Assembly (NCBI GenBank): GCA_036651815.1
Contig: JAVVXB010000024.1
Coordinates: 1-49,177, forward strand
Direction: 5' to 3'
DNA length: 49,177 bases
Origin: JAVVXB01 sp036651815
GTDB taxonomy: Bacteria; Bacillota; Clostridia; Christensenellales; CAG-138
A program made the translations under genes and the position numbers. The notes beneath the pieces are model-generated. The model worked only from the letters and a program-made list of their open reading frames with translations. It was not told the DNA's origin and searched no databases. The first letter of the stretch is position 1. Every line of letters begins with the position of its first letter. This document shows positions 27,786 through 35,902 of the stretch, piece by piece.

Positions 27786-27815
27786 TTGAGTTTTGCATAG
27801 TTTTTGTGTTATCAT
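27786..27815 (+). promoter_or_regulatory. Possible promoter of recX
   Basis: TTGAGT at 27786-27791 and TATCAT at 27810-27815 are separated by 18 bases. The predicted transcript would start at about the ATG of recX (27822), where no ribosome binding site is visible, so a leaderless or nearly leaderless mRNA is possible. Confidence 0.45.
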
Positions 27816-27821
27816 AGAGTC

Positions 27822-28331
27822 ATGAAAAGATTGATTCGCAAAAAGCCGCCGAAGGCTGTGCCGTCCGCCGGTTCGCCCATGGATGCGGCGCTCCATTTTC
27901 TGACGCATTGTGCCCGCACGGTGCGTGAGGTGGAGCGTTATCTGGATGATTGCCAGTATGGCGAGGTTGAAGTCTATGAGACGGTGGAACGACTCAAGGT
28001 GCTGAATTTGCTCAACGACAGAGAATACGCGGAAGAATTTGTGCGTACGCGTCTGGCAACAAAGCCTCTGAGCCGCGCACACCTGCGTGAACAACTCTGC
28101 CTACATGAGATTGGCGCGGAGGATATTGACGCAGTGCTGACGGAAGTGGACGATGAGAAGGAATTGTTCAATGCCGGAGTGGTCATTGAAAAATACAGCC
28201 GTCAATTTGCCGATCTGCCGGACGAAGAACGTTATGAACGGGTGCTGAAGCGCATTTTGTCACGAGGATATTCTTTTGATACGGCGCGTGCCGCCATGGA
28301 ACGATCTGTTGCAAAAGAAATTGGGGAGTAG
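27822..28331 (+). CDS. recX: Regulatory protein RecX
   Basis: RecX modulates RecA filaments during recombination and DNA repair. The all-helical three-repeat architecture is visible: ALHFLTHCARTVREVERYL, LNLLNDREYAEEFVRTRLATKPLSRAHLREQL and YERVLKRILSRGYSFDTARAAM. Length 169 residues from the ATG at 27822; a TTG at 27804 could add six residues. No good binding site precedes either start. nnrD follows after ten bases, so the two are likely co-transcribed. recA is not in the window. Confidence 0.87.
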   Translation: MKRLIRKKPPKAVPSAGSPMDAALHFLTHCARTVREVERYLDDCQYGEVEVYETVERLKVLNLLNDREYAEEFVRTRLATKPLSRAHLREQLCLHEIGAEDIDAVLTEVDDEKELFNAGVVIEKYSRQFADLPDEERYERVLKRILSRGYSFDTARAAMERSVAKEIGE

Positions 28332-28341
28332 CGGAGGAGCC

Positions 28342-29241
28342 ATGGAGCAGACTGATCGCCAGATTTCTGTTGTGCAGACAGATTGGGTACAATCGCTGCT
28401 GCCGCCGAGACCGGCGGACAGTCATAAGGGCATGTTTGGTCGCGCATTGCTCTGCGTTGGCAGCAAGCAGTATACTGGAGCGGCACTGCTTTCCGCTGCT
28501 GCGGCGCTACGTGTTGGCTGTGGATTGTTAGAGGTGGCTGTTCCGGGCACGGTCAAGCAGGCATTTTGTGCGTTGCCGGAAGCCTGCTGTACAGTGGTAA
28601 ATCAAGGCGACGGCTGGGATGAGACGGCCAACCAAAATGCCGTTCGGCTACTGCCGGGCAAGCAAGCAGTTGGCATCGGCTGTGGGATGGGTGAAGCAAC
28701 CGATACGCACCTTCTCTATGCGGCTTTGCAAGCTAATATTCCATTGGTCTTAGATGCGGACGCATTGAATCTTCTCGCGAAAAAAAGCGAATTGAAGTAC
28801 TATCTCCATCAGAATGTCATCCTTACGCCGCATGCAGGGGAAATGGCACGCCTGTTGGGCTGTTCGATTACGGATGTAACGCAAAATTCGATTGACATTG
28901 CGATTAAAACCGCAAAACGCTGGAACTGCGTGGTGCTGCTAAAAGGTGCGACGACGGTCATTGCTTCGCCGACGAATGCTGCGCTGAATAAAACCGGCAA
29001 TCCTGGGCTGAGTAAGGGGGGCAGCGGGGACGTACTCACTGGATTGTTGACGGGGTTGCTTGCGCAGGGGCTCTCATCTTTTGATGCAGCTTGTACGGGC
29101 GCATATCTGCTTGGGTTGTCAGCCGATCAGGCACTGATGATTTTAGGTAACCGCATGTTGATGGCTAGCGACGTGGTTGGCGCAGTGGAAATGACGCTCG
29201 GACAATTGACTGCCATAAAAACAGCCGGATCGCAGGAATGA
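28342..29241 (+). CDS. nnrD: ADP-dependent NAD(P)H-hydrate dehydratase
   Basis: Repairs hydrated NAD(P)H using ADP, a cytoplasmic metabolite-proofreading enzyme of the ribokinase-like YjeF C-terminal family. Visible motifs: HKGMFGRALLCVGSKQYTGAALL near the start, VLDADALNLL, TPHAGEMARLLG, VVLLKGATTVI and the nucleotide-binding NPGLSKGGSGDVLTGLL. The ATG at 28342 follows a GGAGGAG site; an in-frame start at 28276 would lie inside recX. It lacks the N-terminal epimerase half (NnrE) often fused to it, so it is the single-domain form of about 300 residues. Confidence 0.92.
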   Translation: MEQTDRQISVVQTDWVQSLLPPRPADSHKGMFGRALLCVGSKQYTGAALLSAAAALRVGCGLLEVAVPGTVKQAFCALPEACCTVVNQGDGWDETANQNAVRLLPGKQAVGIGCGMGEATDTHLLYAALQANIPLVLDADALNLLAKKSELKYYLHQNVILTPHAGEMARLLGCSITDVTQNSIDIAIKTAKRWNCVVLLKGATTVIASPTNAALNKTGNPGLSKGGSGDVLTGLLTGLLAQGLSSFDAACTGAYLLGLSADQALMILGNRMLMASDVVGAVEMTLGQLTAIKTAGSQE

Positions 29242-29280
29242 TCCGACTGCATCGATGAACTGATTATATAAACATCCATC

Positions 29281-29314
29281 ATAGCAGCACGTGTAGAAAA
29301 CATGCTGCTATTTT
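29281..29314. terminator. Terminator between nnrD and alr
   Basis: ATAGCAGCA (29281-29289) pairs with TGCTGCTAT (29303-29311) around a 13-base loop, followed by TTTTGTTT. It lies between the convergent nnrD and alr genes and may serve both. Confidence 0.75.
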
Positions 29315-29346
29315 GTTTACGTTAGATTGAATCCGTTGTGGATGGC

Positions 29347-30459
29347 TCAGCCAACAAATACGCGCGGGACACGATCGGAAATACACAGCAGAATTTCATA
29401 GCTGATGGTATCTGCCCAAACGGCCATTTCGTCGGCGGTGATGGTATCTTGTCCTTGAGAACCGATCAACACGGCGTCGTCACCAACAATCGCGTCCGGA
29501 ATATCCGTCACATCGACCATCATCTGATCCATACAGATGGTTCCGATTTGAGGTGCACGCTTACCGTGGATAAGTACGGATGCTTTTCCGGATAGGCAGC
29601 GTTTGTAGCCATCCCCGTAGCCTACGGGTAGGGTTGCAATCTGCATGGGGTGTTCGGCCACAAATTTCAGCCCGTAGCTGACGGCCTCGCCAGGTTGAAT
29701 TTCTTTCAGGTGGACGATGGCAGTCTGCCAGCAAAGCACCGGCTTCAGATTCACGCCTTCTACGGGATGACCAACGGGATGATACCCGTACATGGCGATA
29801 CCGCCGCGCACCATATCGAATTGCAACTCGGGGAAACGCAATGCGCCGCCACTGTTGGAAGCATGCAGCAGTGGATGATATCCGTGTTCATGCGCAAGTG
29901 CAACATATTCGCCAAAGAGCGCGCCCTGCTTCAGAGTAAAGGAAGGATCTTCAATTTCGGAAACGGCAAAGTGCGTAAACATACCGCTGAAATCCAGGTT
30001 GGGGCTTTGCTTCAAAGCTTCTAATGTTTCCAAGAACGCTTGCTTTGATTTAAAACCGATCCGATTCATTCCAGTATCAATTTTAATATGGAAATGACAT
30101 ATTTTCTTTTTACGTGCCGCGTGCTGTTGCAGTTCCTGCAGCGTATCGAGCGTGAATATGGTCGGAATCAAATCATAATCCAGTACGCTGTCCATGCGGG
30201 ATTCATCTGTTGCACCCAGCAGAAGAATCGGGCAGGTAAAGCCGGCGTCCCGCAGACGCACACCTTCTTCGGCAAAGGCAACGGCCAGATAGGCAGCGCC
30301 GTGTTCAAGCGCAGCGCGGGATACCGCTTCCATGCCGTGACCATAGGCATTGGCTTTTACAACCGCCAGATATTTCGTTTCCGGCTTAATATTTTGGCGG
30401 ATGACATCCATATTGTACTTGAGATTTCCAAGCGAAATGATTGCAAAGTTATTGCGCAT
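29347..30459 (-). CDS. alr: Alanine racemase
   Basis: PLP enzyme that interconverts L- and D-alanine, supplying D-alanine for peptidoglycan. The PLP-binding Lys35 is in VVKANAYGHG. The second-subunit catalytic Tyr is in the later RGGIAMYG/VSYGLKF region, and the CMDQMMVD segment is typical. At 370 residues it has normal length. GGAGG at the right distance supports either the ATG at 30459 or a TTG three bases upstream. It starts six bases after the stop of an amidohydrolase on the same strand, so the pair is very likely one operon. Confidence 0.96.
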   Translation of the reverse strand: MRNNFAIISLGNLKYNMDVIRQNIKPETKYLAVVKANAYGHGMEAVSRAALEHGAAYLAVAFAEEGVRLRDAGFTCPILLLGATDESRMDSVLDYDLIPTIFTLDTLQELQQHAARKKKICHFHIKIDTGMNRIGFKSKQAFLETLEALKQSPNLDFSGMFTHFAVSEIEDPSFTLKQGALFGEYVALAHEHGYHPLLHASNSGGALRFPELQFDMVRGGIAMYGYHPVGHPVEGVNLKPVLCWQTAIVHLKEIQPGEAVSYGLKFVAEHPMQIATLPVGYGDGYKRCLSGKASVLIHGKRAPQIGTICMDQMMVDVTDIPDAIVGDDAVLIGSQGQDTITADEMAVWADTISYEILLCISDRVPRVFVG

Positions 30460-30464
30460 CAAAA

Positions 30465-31646
30465 TTATGCCTCCATTTGCTGATATACAATTTCTCCGTT
30501 GATGACCGTCATCACGCAGTGCGCACGGAAATCAAACGGGTGCGCGTCAAATATGGCGATATCCGCATCCTTGCCGGGTGTGATTGATCCGACACGATCG
30601 CCAAGACCAACAATTTTTGCAGCAGTGCTGGTGATGGATGCAAGTGCCGTCATTTCATCCAGACCGTTGCGCACAGCAAGCCCCGCGCAGATTGGCAGAT
30701 ATTGAATCGGAATGACGGGGTGATCGGTCATCATGGCAAATTCCACGCCCTTTTCGTGCAGAATGCGCGGTGCATTGTAAGACTGGTTGCGCAGTTCGAT
30801 TTTACTGCGGTCGCAGAGCAACGGGCCAATGATGATGCCGACATTCTGCTGCAAAATGCGCTGCTTCAACACATCGGCAATCAGGTAGCCTTCCGTGCAG
30901 TGATCAATGGTTGCACGAATACCAAATTCCTTGGCTAGGCGCAGCGCAGTGAGAATATCGTCTGCACGGTGTGCATGAAATTTCATCGGTAGATCGCCAT
31001 GCAGTACAGGTAGCAATGCTTCAAGTGCAATATCGCGGTCTGGTTTTTTGGACGGGTCTTTTTCCTTCTCTGCTTCGCGAAGCAAATTTTCATATTCCTG
31101 TGCATCGGTCATGGCTTTGCGAAATAGAGAGGCGATCGCCATGCGCGTGTAAGGTGCGGCTTTTTGGTCGGTGTAGACTCGCTTTGGGTTTTCACCTAAG
31201 GCCGCTTTCATGGCAATAGGGTCTTTGATGAGCATACTCTCCAGACTGTCCCCATATGTTTTCAAGGCAACAAACTGTCCACCGATAACATTTGCACTGC
31301 CCGGGCCGGTAACCACGGTGGTCACGCCCGCTTCCCGTGCTTCTTTGAAACAAGGATCAAAGGGATTGAGACCATCCGCAGCGCGCATCTCTGGTGTGAT
31401 GGGATCGGAGTATTCATTTCCGTCTGCACCTTCTTCGCCCATGCCATCTTCCCACATACCGATATGACAGTGTGCATCGACAAAGCCTGGCAACACATAT
31501 TTTCCAGTGGCATCGATGATGACGGCATCGTCCGCGCACAGATTAACGCCAATCCTGCTTATTTTTTCGCCCTCGATGAGCACGTCTCCTACAAAAGCTT
31601 CGCCCTGCATTGTAAAAACCAGGCCGTTTTTGAATAACAACATCAT
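30465..31646 (-). CDS. Amidohydrolase, imidazolonepropionase-like family
   Basis: Metal-dependent hydrolase of the amidohydrolase superfamily (COG1228-like), acting on an unknown C-N bond. Metal-binding motifs appear in order: the HxH in GFVDAHCHIGMW (about residues 59-61), HAHRADD (about 224), IDHCTEG (about 247) and the Asp of MTDHPVIP (about 310). N- and C-terminal beta segments form the usual second domain (ITPGKDADIAIFD). The length is 393 residues. AAAGGGG precedes the ATG. It is probably co-transcribed with alr just downstream, so an N-acyl amino acid or peptide-derived substrate is possible, but this is a guess from context. Confidence 0.83.
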   Translation of the reverse strand: MMLLFKNGLVFTMQGEAFVGDVLIEGEKISRIGVNLCADDAVIIDATGKYVLPGFVDAHCHIGMWEDGMGEEGADGNEYSDPITPEMRAADGLNPFDPCFKEAREAGVTTVVTGPGSANVIGGQFVALKTYGDSLESMLIKDPIAMKAALGENPKRVYTDQKAAPYTRMAIASLFRKAMTDAQEYENLLREAEKEKDPSKKPDRDIALEALLPVLHGDLPMKFHAHRADDILTALRLAKEFGIRATIDHCTEGYLIADVLKQRILQQNVGIIIGPLLCDRSKIELRNQSYNAPRILHEKGVEFAMMTDHPVIPIQYLPICAGLAVRNGLDEMTALASITSTAAKIVGLGDRVGSITPGKDADIAIFDAHPFDFRAHCVMTVINGEIVYQQMEA

Positions 31647-31751
31647 GAAGTACCCCTTTCAATTGCATCTTATCATACTAGAAACGCGTATATTTTTCAA
31701 ATGGTATTCCATACATCTAAACGGCATAGATTGGTTGCAGGAGGGTGAAGT

Positions 31752-32432
31752 ATGCAAAGAGATGATTTAAACCTATCCCCGTTTTCCGCATCCGAACCCC
31801 GGCAACAGTATCATACGCACTATGAGGGGGAGGCGTTCCGCGCGTGGAAAAGGCGGCGTAGTGGCTTCAAAAACCGTACCGGCAGCATGCTTGCTAAGAT
31901 AGGAATCTGCATGGCGATTTTGGGTTGCGTTGTATTGATTCAGGTGTTTTTACTGAGAAATCAAGCGTCTGAAGATGTGGTTGAAACCGCTGGGAACGAT
32001 ACCACGGGTGGGGGCACGGAAAACGACGATGTGTTAGGACGTCTACGCTTTGTTAGCGCGGGGGGGATTAAAAGCGTTTTTTCCGTGTCACAGCGTTGGG
32101 ATATGCCGGTGGCCAATGCCAAAGCTGCGCTCTTGGACAACGATACCATGTTGTGCCTGACAGCGATTGCAGGCGATCCGGTTTCCGTGGCCGCATCTGG
32201 CGAGGTACGTAGCGTAGCGCATGACGAAACGTTCGGTGACTATGTGCGTATTAATCATGGAAGTGAACTTGAGAGCATCTACTATAATTTGAACGATATC
32301 CGCGTGGAGGAGGGACAGCCGTTACTGGCGAAGGATACGCTGGGGCTTGTAGACGCTGACGGTAAACTATATGTCGAGATTTTGCGCACGGGAGATAAAC
32401 AAAATCCCGCTGCTTACCTTAACGTGGAGTAG
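31752..32432 (+). CDS. spoIVFA: SpoIVFA-like membrane protein with degenerate LytM domain
   Basis: A 226-residue protein with a charged cytoplasmic head, one membrane helix (about residues 47-69) and an extracytoplasmic M23/LytM-like domain (about 120-226). The usual zinc ligands of M23 peptidases are not seen; the HxH position reads LYVEIL. A non-catalytic LytM domain next to an M50 protease is the hallmark of SpoIVFA, which holds SpoIVFB inactive in the outer forespore membrane until the sigma-K checkpoint is passed. The assignment rests on architecture and on the SpoIVFB-like gene six bases downstream. GGAGGGTG stands before the ATG. Confidence 0.75.
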   Translation: MQRDDLNLSPFSASEPRQQYHTHYEGEAFRAWKRRRSGFKNRTGSMLAKIGICMAILGCVVLIQVFLLRNQASEDVVETAGNDTTGGGTENDDVLGRLRFVSAGGIKSVFSVSQRWDMPVANAKAALLDNDTMLCLTAIAGDPVSVAASGEVRSVAHDETFGDYVRINHGSELESIYYNLNDIRVEEGQPLLAKDTLGLVDADGKLYVEILRTGDKQNPAAYLNVE

Positions 32433-32438
32433 TAATAT

Positions 32439-33329
32439 ATGCGTATTTGTACGATTCGGGGTACGGAAATACGACTGCATCCGCTGATGATCGTTGTTGT
32501 AGCAGGCGCCTGTGTACTAGGCAAGCTATATGATTTGCTACAGATTTTTTTCGCCTTGTCGCTGCATGAAGCCGGCCACATCATGGCGGCAGCGGCATTC
32601 GGCTGCCGGATCAACAGCATCGAATTGCAGCCGTTCGGTGGCGTGGCGAGGCTGTCAAACTCCACGCTTTCATCCCATGCGGACTGGTGCATCGCAGCTA
32701 CTGGCCCGGTGACCAGCTTTATTCTTGCAGGAGCGACAGCAACGGTTTGCTATCTCTCTCCCATGACGGGTGCGCGGATGCAGGCTTTTTTGATGTTCAA
32801 TCTTACACTTGGGATCATCAATCTTTTACCCGCGTTGCCGCTGGATGGCGGACGCATAGTCAAGTGTGCGCTGCAGTGCCGTACGGGGATGCCATTTGCC
32901 GTTAAAACAACCGCCTGGACAGGCATTGCGCTTGGTGTCGGCATGCTGGTTGCGGCGGGGGCAGCGGCGTTCTACGATCGATACAATCTCACACTGCCGG
33001 TCATGGGCATTTTTATATTGATTGCGGCCATTCATGAATTAAGGTTGTTGCCGGATAAGAAATTGGCTACCGTCTGGCAACATCAAACGGAGATTCAACA
33101 GGGAGGCTTGGACGTGCATATGATTGCAGCTCGGGAGGGCATGCGCGGCATGGAGGCACTGCGACTTCTCAAGGAAAATCGTTTTAATATTATTCGTGTT
33201 CTGGATGAACATCTCAGCTATGCTGGAGAACTGGATGAGCGGCGGCTCGTGCTCGGAATTGCACGTTTAGGCACGGGTGCTAGTGTTGGGGAAATCCTGT
33301 TGTTTGACCGAACGAACAGGTTGTGTTAA
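32439..33329 (+). CDS. spoIVFB: SpoIVFB-like intramembrane site-2 protease (M50)
   Basis: Zinc protease that acts within the membrane; in sporulating relatives SpoIVFB cleaves pro-sigma-K. The HExxH motif is HEAGH (residues 43-47) and the third metal ligand is in NLLPALPLDGGR (Asp136). Around six hydrophobic segments are followed by a C-terminal soluble region of about 80 residues, which fits the C-terminal domain of this family (RVLDEHLSYAGELDERRL). At 296 residues it matches SpoIVFB better than RseP/RasP, which carry PDZ domains. Supports a sporulating lineage. Confidence 0.85.
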   Translation: MRICTIRGTEIRLHPLMIVVVAGACVLGKLYDLLQIFFALSLHEAGHIMAAAAFGCRINSIELQPFGGVARLSNSTLSSHADWCIAATGPVTSFILAGATATVCYLSPMTGARMQAFLMFNLTLGIINLLPALPLDGGRIVKCALQCRTGMPFAVKTTAWTGIALGVGMLVAAGAAAFYDRYNLTLPVMGIFILIAAIHELRLLPDKKLATVWQHQTEIQQGGLDVHMIAAREGMRGMEALRLLKENRFNIIRVLDEHLSYAGELDERRLVLGIARLGTGASVGEILLFDRTNRLC

Positions 33330-33358
33330 TATTAATTCGATATCATAAGAGTGCCGTA

Positions 33359-33388
33359 CCGTTTCCACTCTCAGAGTATCAGAAACGG
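33359..33388 (+). terminator. Hairpin after spoIVFB, possible terminator or attenuator
   Basis: CCGTTTC (33359-33365) pairs with GAAACGG (33382-33388); a second dyad, ACTCT-C-AGAGT, lies inside it. A T-rich stretch (TATTTTCTTTT) follows. It lies just before the binding site of the radical SAM gene, so it could end the spoIVF transcript or regulate readthrough. Confidence 0.5.
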
Positions 33389-33443
33389 CAGTATTTTCTT
33401 TTGGTTCTATTCTTTTCAGAAAGAAAAGAGCAGGAGGGAACCT

Positions 33444-35228
33444 TTGGACACTGCAACACTGGACAAACTTCTTAAAAACGTCGAAAAACCCGCGCGGTAT
33501 ATTGGCGAGGAACTGAACATTATCAAAAAACCGAATGCGAACATCAACTTTGCACTCTGTTTCCCAGATGTGTATGAGATCGGAATGTCACATCTTGGTT
33601 CGCGTATTCTCTATCATGCGATTAACCAAGTGGATGGGGTAGCGTGTGAACGAGCGTTTACACCTTGGCCCGATATGGAACAAGTGCTGAGGGACGCGAA
33701 CGAACCGCTGTTTTCGCTGGAAACAAAGCGTCCATTGGGTACGTTTGATATCGTGGGCTTCTCGCTACTGTACGAGATGTGCTATACAAATATTCTGACG
33801 ATGCTGGATCTGTCCGGGATTCCATTTTACGCAAAGGATCGCGGGGCAGATATGCCGTTGGTCATTGCAGGCGGTCCTTGTTGCTGCAATCCAGAGCCGG
33901 TTGCTCCGTATTTTGACGCAATCTTAATTGGCGATGGCGAGGAGCTTGTGCTGGATGTGATCAAGGCTGTCGGTGCGGCCCAAAATGCCGGTACACCGAA
34001 AGCAGAACTGCTTCAGCAGTTGAAAACTATGCGCGGCATTTATGTGCCAATGCTGCACCAGCCTGGTGAACGGGTTGTGCGGCGCATTGTGCAGGATCTC
34101 GACCAAACAACGTTTACGGGTAAGCCGGTTGTACCGTACCTTAGCATCATTCATGACCGCGTTGCGCTAGAGGTTATGCGTGGCTGCACACGCGGTTGCC
34201 GCTTTTGCCAGGCAGGATATATCTATCGGCCCGTGCGGGAGCGTAAACGGGAAACCATTATGAAGCAGGCCAGAGAACAGATTGCCTGCACGGGCTATGA
34301 TGAGATTTCCCTACTTTCTTTGAGTACTGGTGATTATTCAGAAGTACATACGTTGGTTCCCGAGATTATCCATGAAATGGAGGCTAACAAGGTTTCGGTA
34401 TCGTTACCATCACTTCGCGTGGATGCACAGTTGAAAGAAGATTTTTCCGTCATGCAGAGCGTACGCAAGGCGGGGCTGACCTTTGCCCCGGAAGCTGGCA
34501 CCCAGAGACTGCGCGACGTGATCAATAAAAATGTCAGCCAAGAGGATATCCTTCGCGCAACTGACGATGCGTTCACCTCTGGCTGGAATAACGTAAAGTT
34601 GTATTTCATGCTAGGATTACCGACCGAAACAGATGAAGATATTTTGGGTATTGCGGCTTTATCCAGAATGGTCAGCAAACAGTTTTATGAGTTACCCAAG
34701 GAACAACGGGGGAAGGGCTTGCGCATGTCTGTGAGCGTGAGTACGTTTGTACCGAAGCCGTTTTCTGCGTTTCAATGGTGTGCTCAGAATACACTGGATG
34801 AAATCCGGCGCAAGCAGGATCTACTGAAAGCGGCAATGAAAGGCATTCGCGGTGCAGAGCTGCATATGCATCTGTCCAAACTTTCCGTGTTGGAGGCCGC
34901 ATTTTCGCGCGGAGATCGAAAGCTTGCGGAAGTGCTGCGGAAAGCGTATGTCAGCGGATGCCGGTTTGATTCTTGGTCGGAACATTTCAAACCTGCTCTG
35001 TGGGAGGCTGCATTTGCGGACTGTGGCTGTACGGCAGAGGAATACGCACAACGTGCCTATGGATTGAACGAGGTTTTACCTTGGGCAAATGTGGACATGC
35101 TGGTAACAGAAAACTATTTGAAAGCGGAATATGGCCGTGCATTTGAGGGCAAGACGACGGACGATTGCCGAAACGGATGCAATGGCTGCTTTGGTGCAGA
35201 ACATGCGGATGATTGCAGTTTATCATAA
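33444..35228 (+). CDS. B12-binding-type radical SAM protein, TIGR03960-like
   Basis: A radical SAM enzyme of the group found beside DUF2344 and RNase G in Clostridia. The 4Fe-4S/SAM motif is CTRGCRFC in MRGCTRGCRFCQAGYIYRP; an N-terminal B12-binding-like region (PDVYEIGMSHLGSRILYH, GFSLLYEMCYTNIL) precedes it, and the YFMLGLPTETDEDI motif is typical. A Cys-rich end (CRNGCNGCFG) may bind another cluster. I choose the TTG at 33444 because AGGAGGG is six bases upstream and the family-like region starts soon after; a GTG at 33351 would run through a hairpin. Length 595 residues. The reaction is unknown; with its neighbour it is thought to act in RNA modification or maturation, which is not proven. 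Confidence 0.83.
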   Translation: MDTATLDKLLKNVEKPARYIGEELNIIKKPNANINFALCFPDVYEIGMSHLGSRILYHAINQVDGVACERAFTPWPDMEQVLRDANEPLFSLETKRPLGTFDIVGFSLLYEMCYTNILTMLDLSGIPFYAKDRGADMPLVIAGGPCCCNPEPVAPYFDAILIGDGEELVLDVIKAVGAAQNAGTPKAELLQQLKTMRGIYVPMLHQPGERVVRRIVQDLDQTTFTGKPVVPYLSIIHDRVALEVMRGCTRGCRFCQAGYIYRPVRERKRETIMKQAREQIACTGYDEISLLSLSTGDYSEVHTLVPEIIHEMEANKVSVSLPSLRVDAQLKEDFSVMQSVRKAGLTFAPEAGTQRLRDVINKNVSQEDILRATDDAFTSGWNNVKLYFMLGLPTETDEDILGIAALSRMVSKQFYELPKEQRGKGLRMSVSVSTFVPKPFSAFQWCAQNTLDEIRRKQDLLKAAMKGIRGAELHMHLSKLSVLEAAFSRGDRKLAEVLRKAYVSGCRFDSWSEHFKPALWEAAFADCGCTAEEYAQRAYGLNEVLPWANVDMLVTENYLKAEYGRAFEGKTTDDCRNGCNGCFGAEHADDCSLS

Positions 35229-35886
35229 GGGTAAAAATTTAAAGAATATTTCCCATTTGGATGTGCAGAGGACGTTGCAGCGTGCTTTTCGACGGGCGTG
35301 CTTGCCGTTGCTGTTCAGCAATGGCTTTAATCCACATCCACAGCTTTCATTTGCCTCTGCGTTGGCTACTGGAACATCCAGCGATGCGGAGTGGTTCGAC
35401 GTTGAACTGGCGGAAAATATGGAACCGCAAAGGTTTATAGATTGTGTGAACGTTGTTATGCCGGAAGGATTCTGGTTGTCGGATGCATTTATCGCACCGG
35501 ATAGTTTTGGATCACTTTCATCTAAGACGCGTGCGGCGCTATATGATGTGCACGTGGCGTTTGATCGCCCTATTTCGGGGCAAACCATGGAAGATAGCAT
35601 TGAAGCGCTTCTTTCTGGTGAAATTATGATCAATAAAAGGACGAAGGGCGGGATGAAATCCGTAGATCTTCGTCCACAAATCCAAAAGGTCTCCGTGACG
35701 GGGATTGAGGGAACGATGTGTTCCCTTCGCGTTCTCGGCAGATTGCAAGCCGATGGCGGATTGCGGGTTGAGCATTTGCTCGACGTACTGTCCGACCGTT
35801 TGGATGCGCAGTATACGGCCGATGTGCATCGTGTCGCACTGTATTTTGCCGATGATGGTCTCTTGCCGCGCTTGCCCCAGGATTAG
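35203..35886 (+). CDS. Radical SAM-associated DUF2344 protein
   Basis: A protein of the TIGR03936/DUF2344 family that regularly accompanies the preceding radical SAM gene; in some species the two are fused. The conserved start MIAVYHKGKNLKNISHLDVQRTLQRAFRRA, then LLFSNGFNPHPQLSFASALATGTSSDAE, is visible. The ATG at 35203 is the most likely start, giving 227 residues and a 26-base overlap with the previous gene; 35131 would be an over-extension. It is probably a substrate-binding partner, but its function is unknown. Confidence 0.82.
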   Translation: MRMIAVYHKGKNLKNISHLDVQRTLQRAFRRACLPLLFSNGFNPHPQLSFASALATGTSSDAEWFDVELAENMEPQRFIDCVNVVMPEGFWLSDAFIAPDSFGSLSSKTRAALYDVHVAFDRPISGQTMEDSIEALLSGEIMINKRTKGGMKSVDLRPQIQKVSVTGIEGTMCSLRVLGRLQADGGLRVEHLLDVLSDRLDAQYTADVHRVALYFADDGLLPRLPQD

Positions 35887-35902
35887 AAAGTGAAGGGGAA
35901 AA

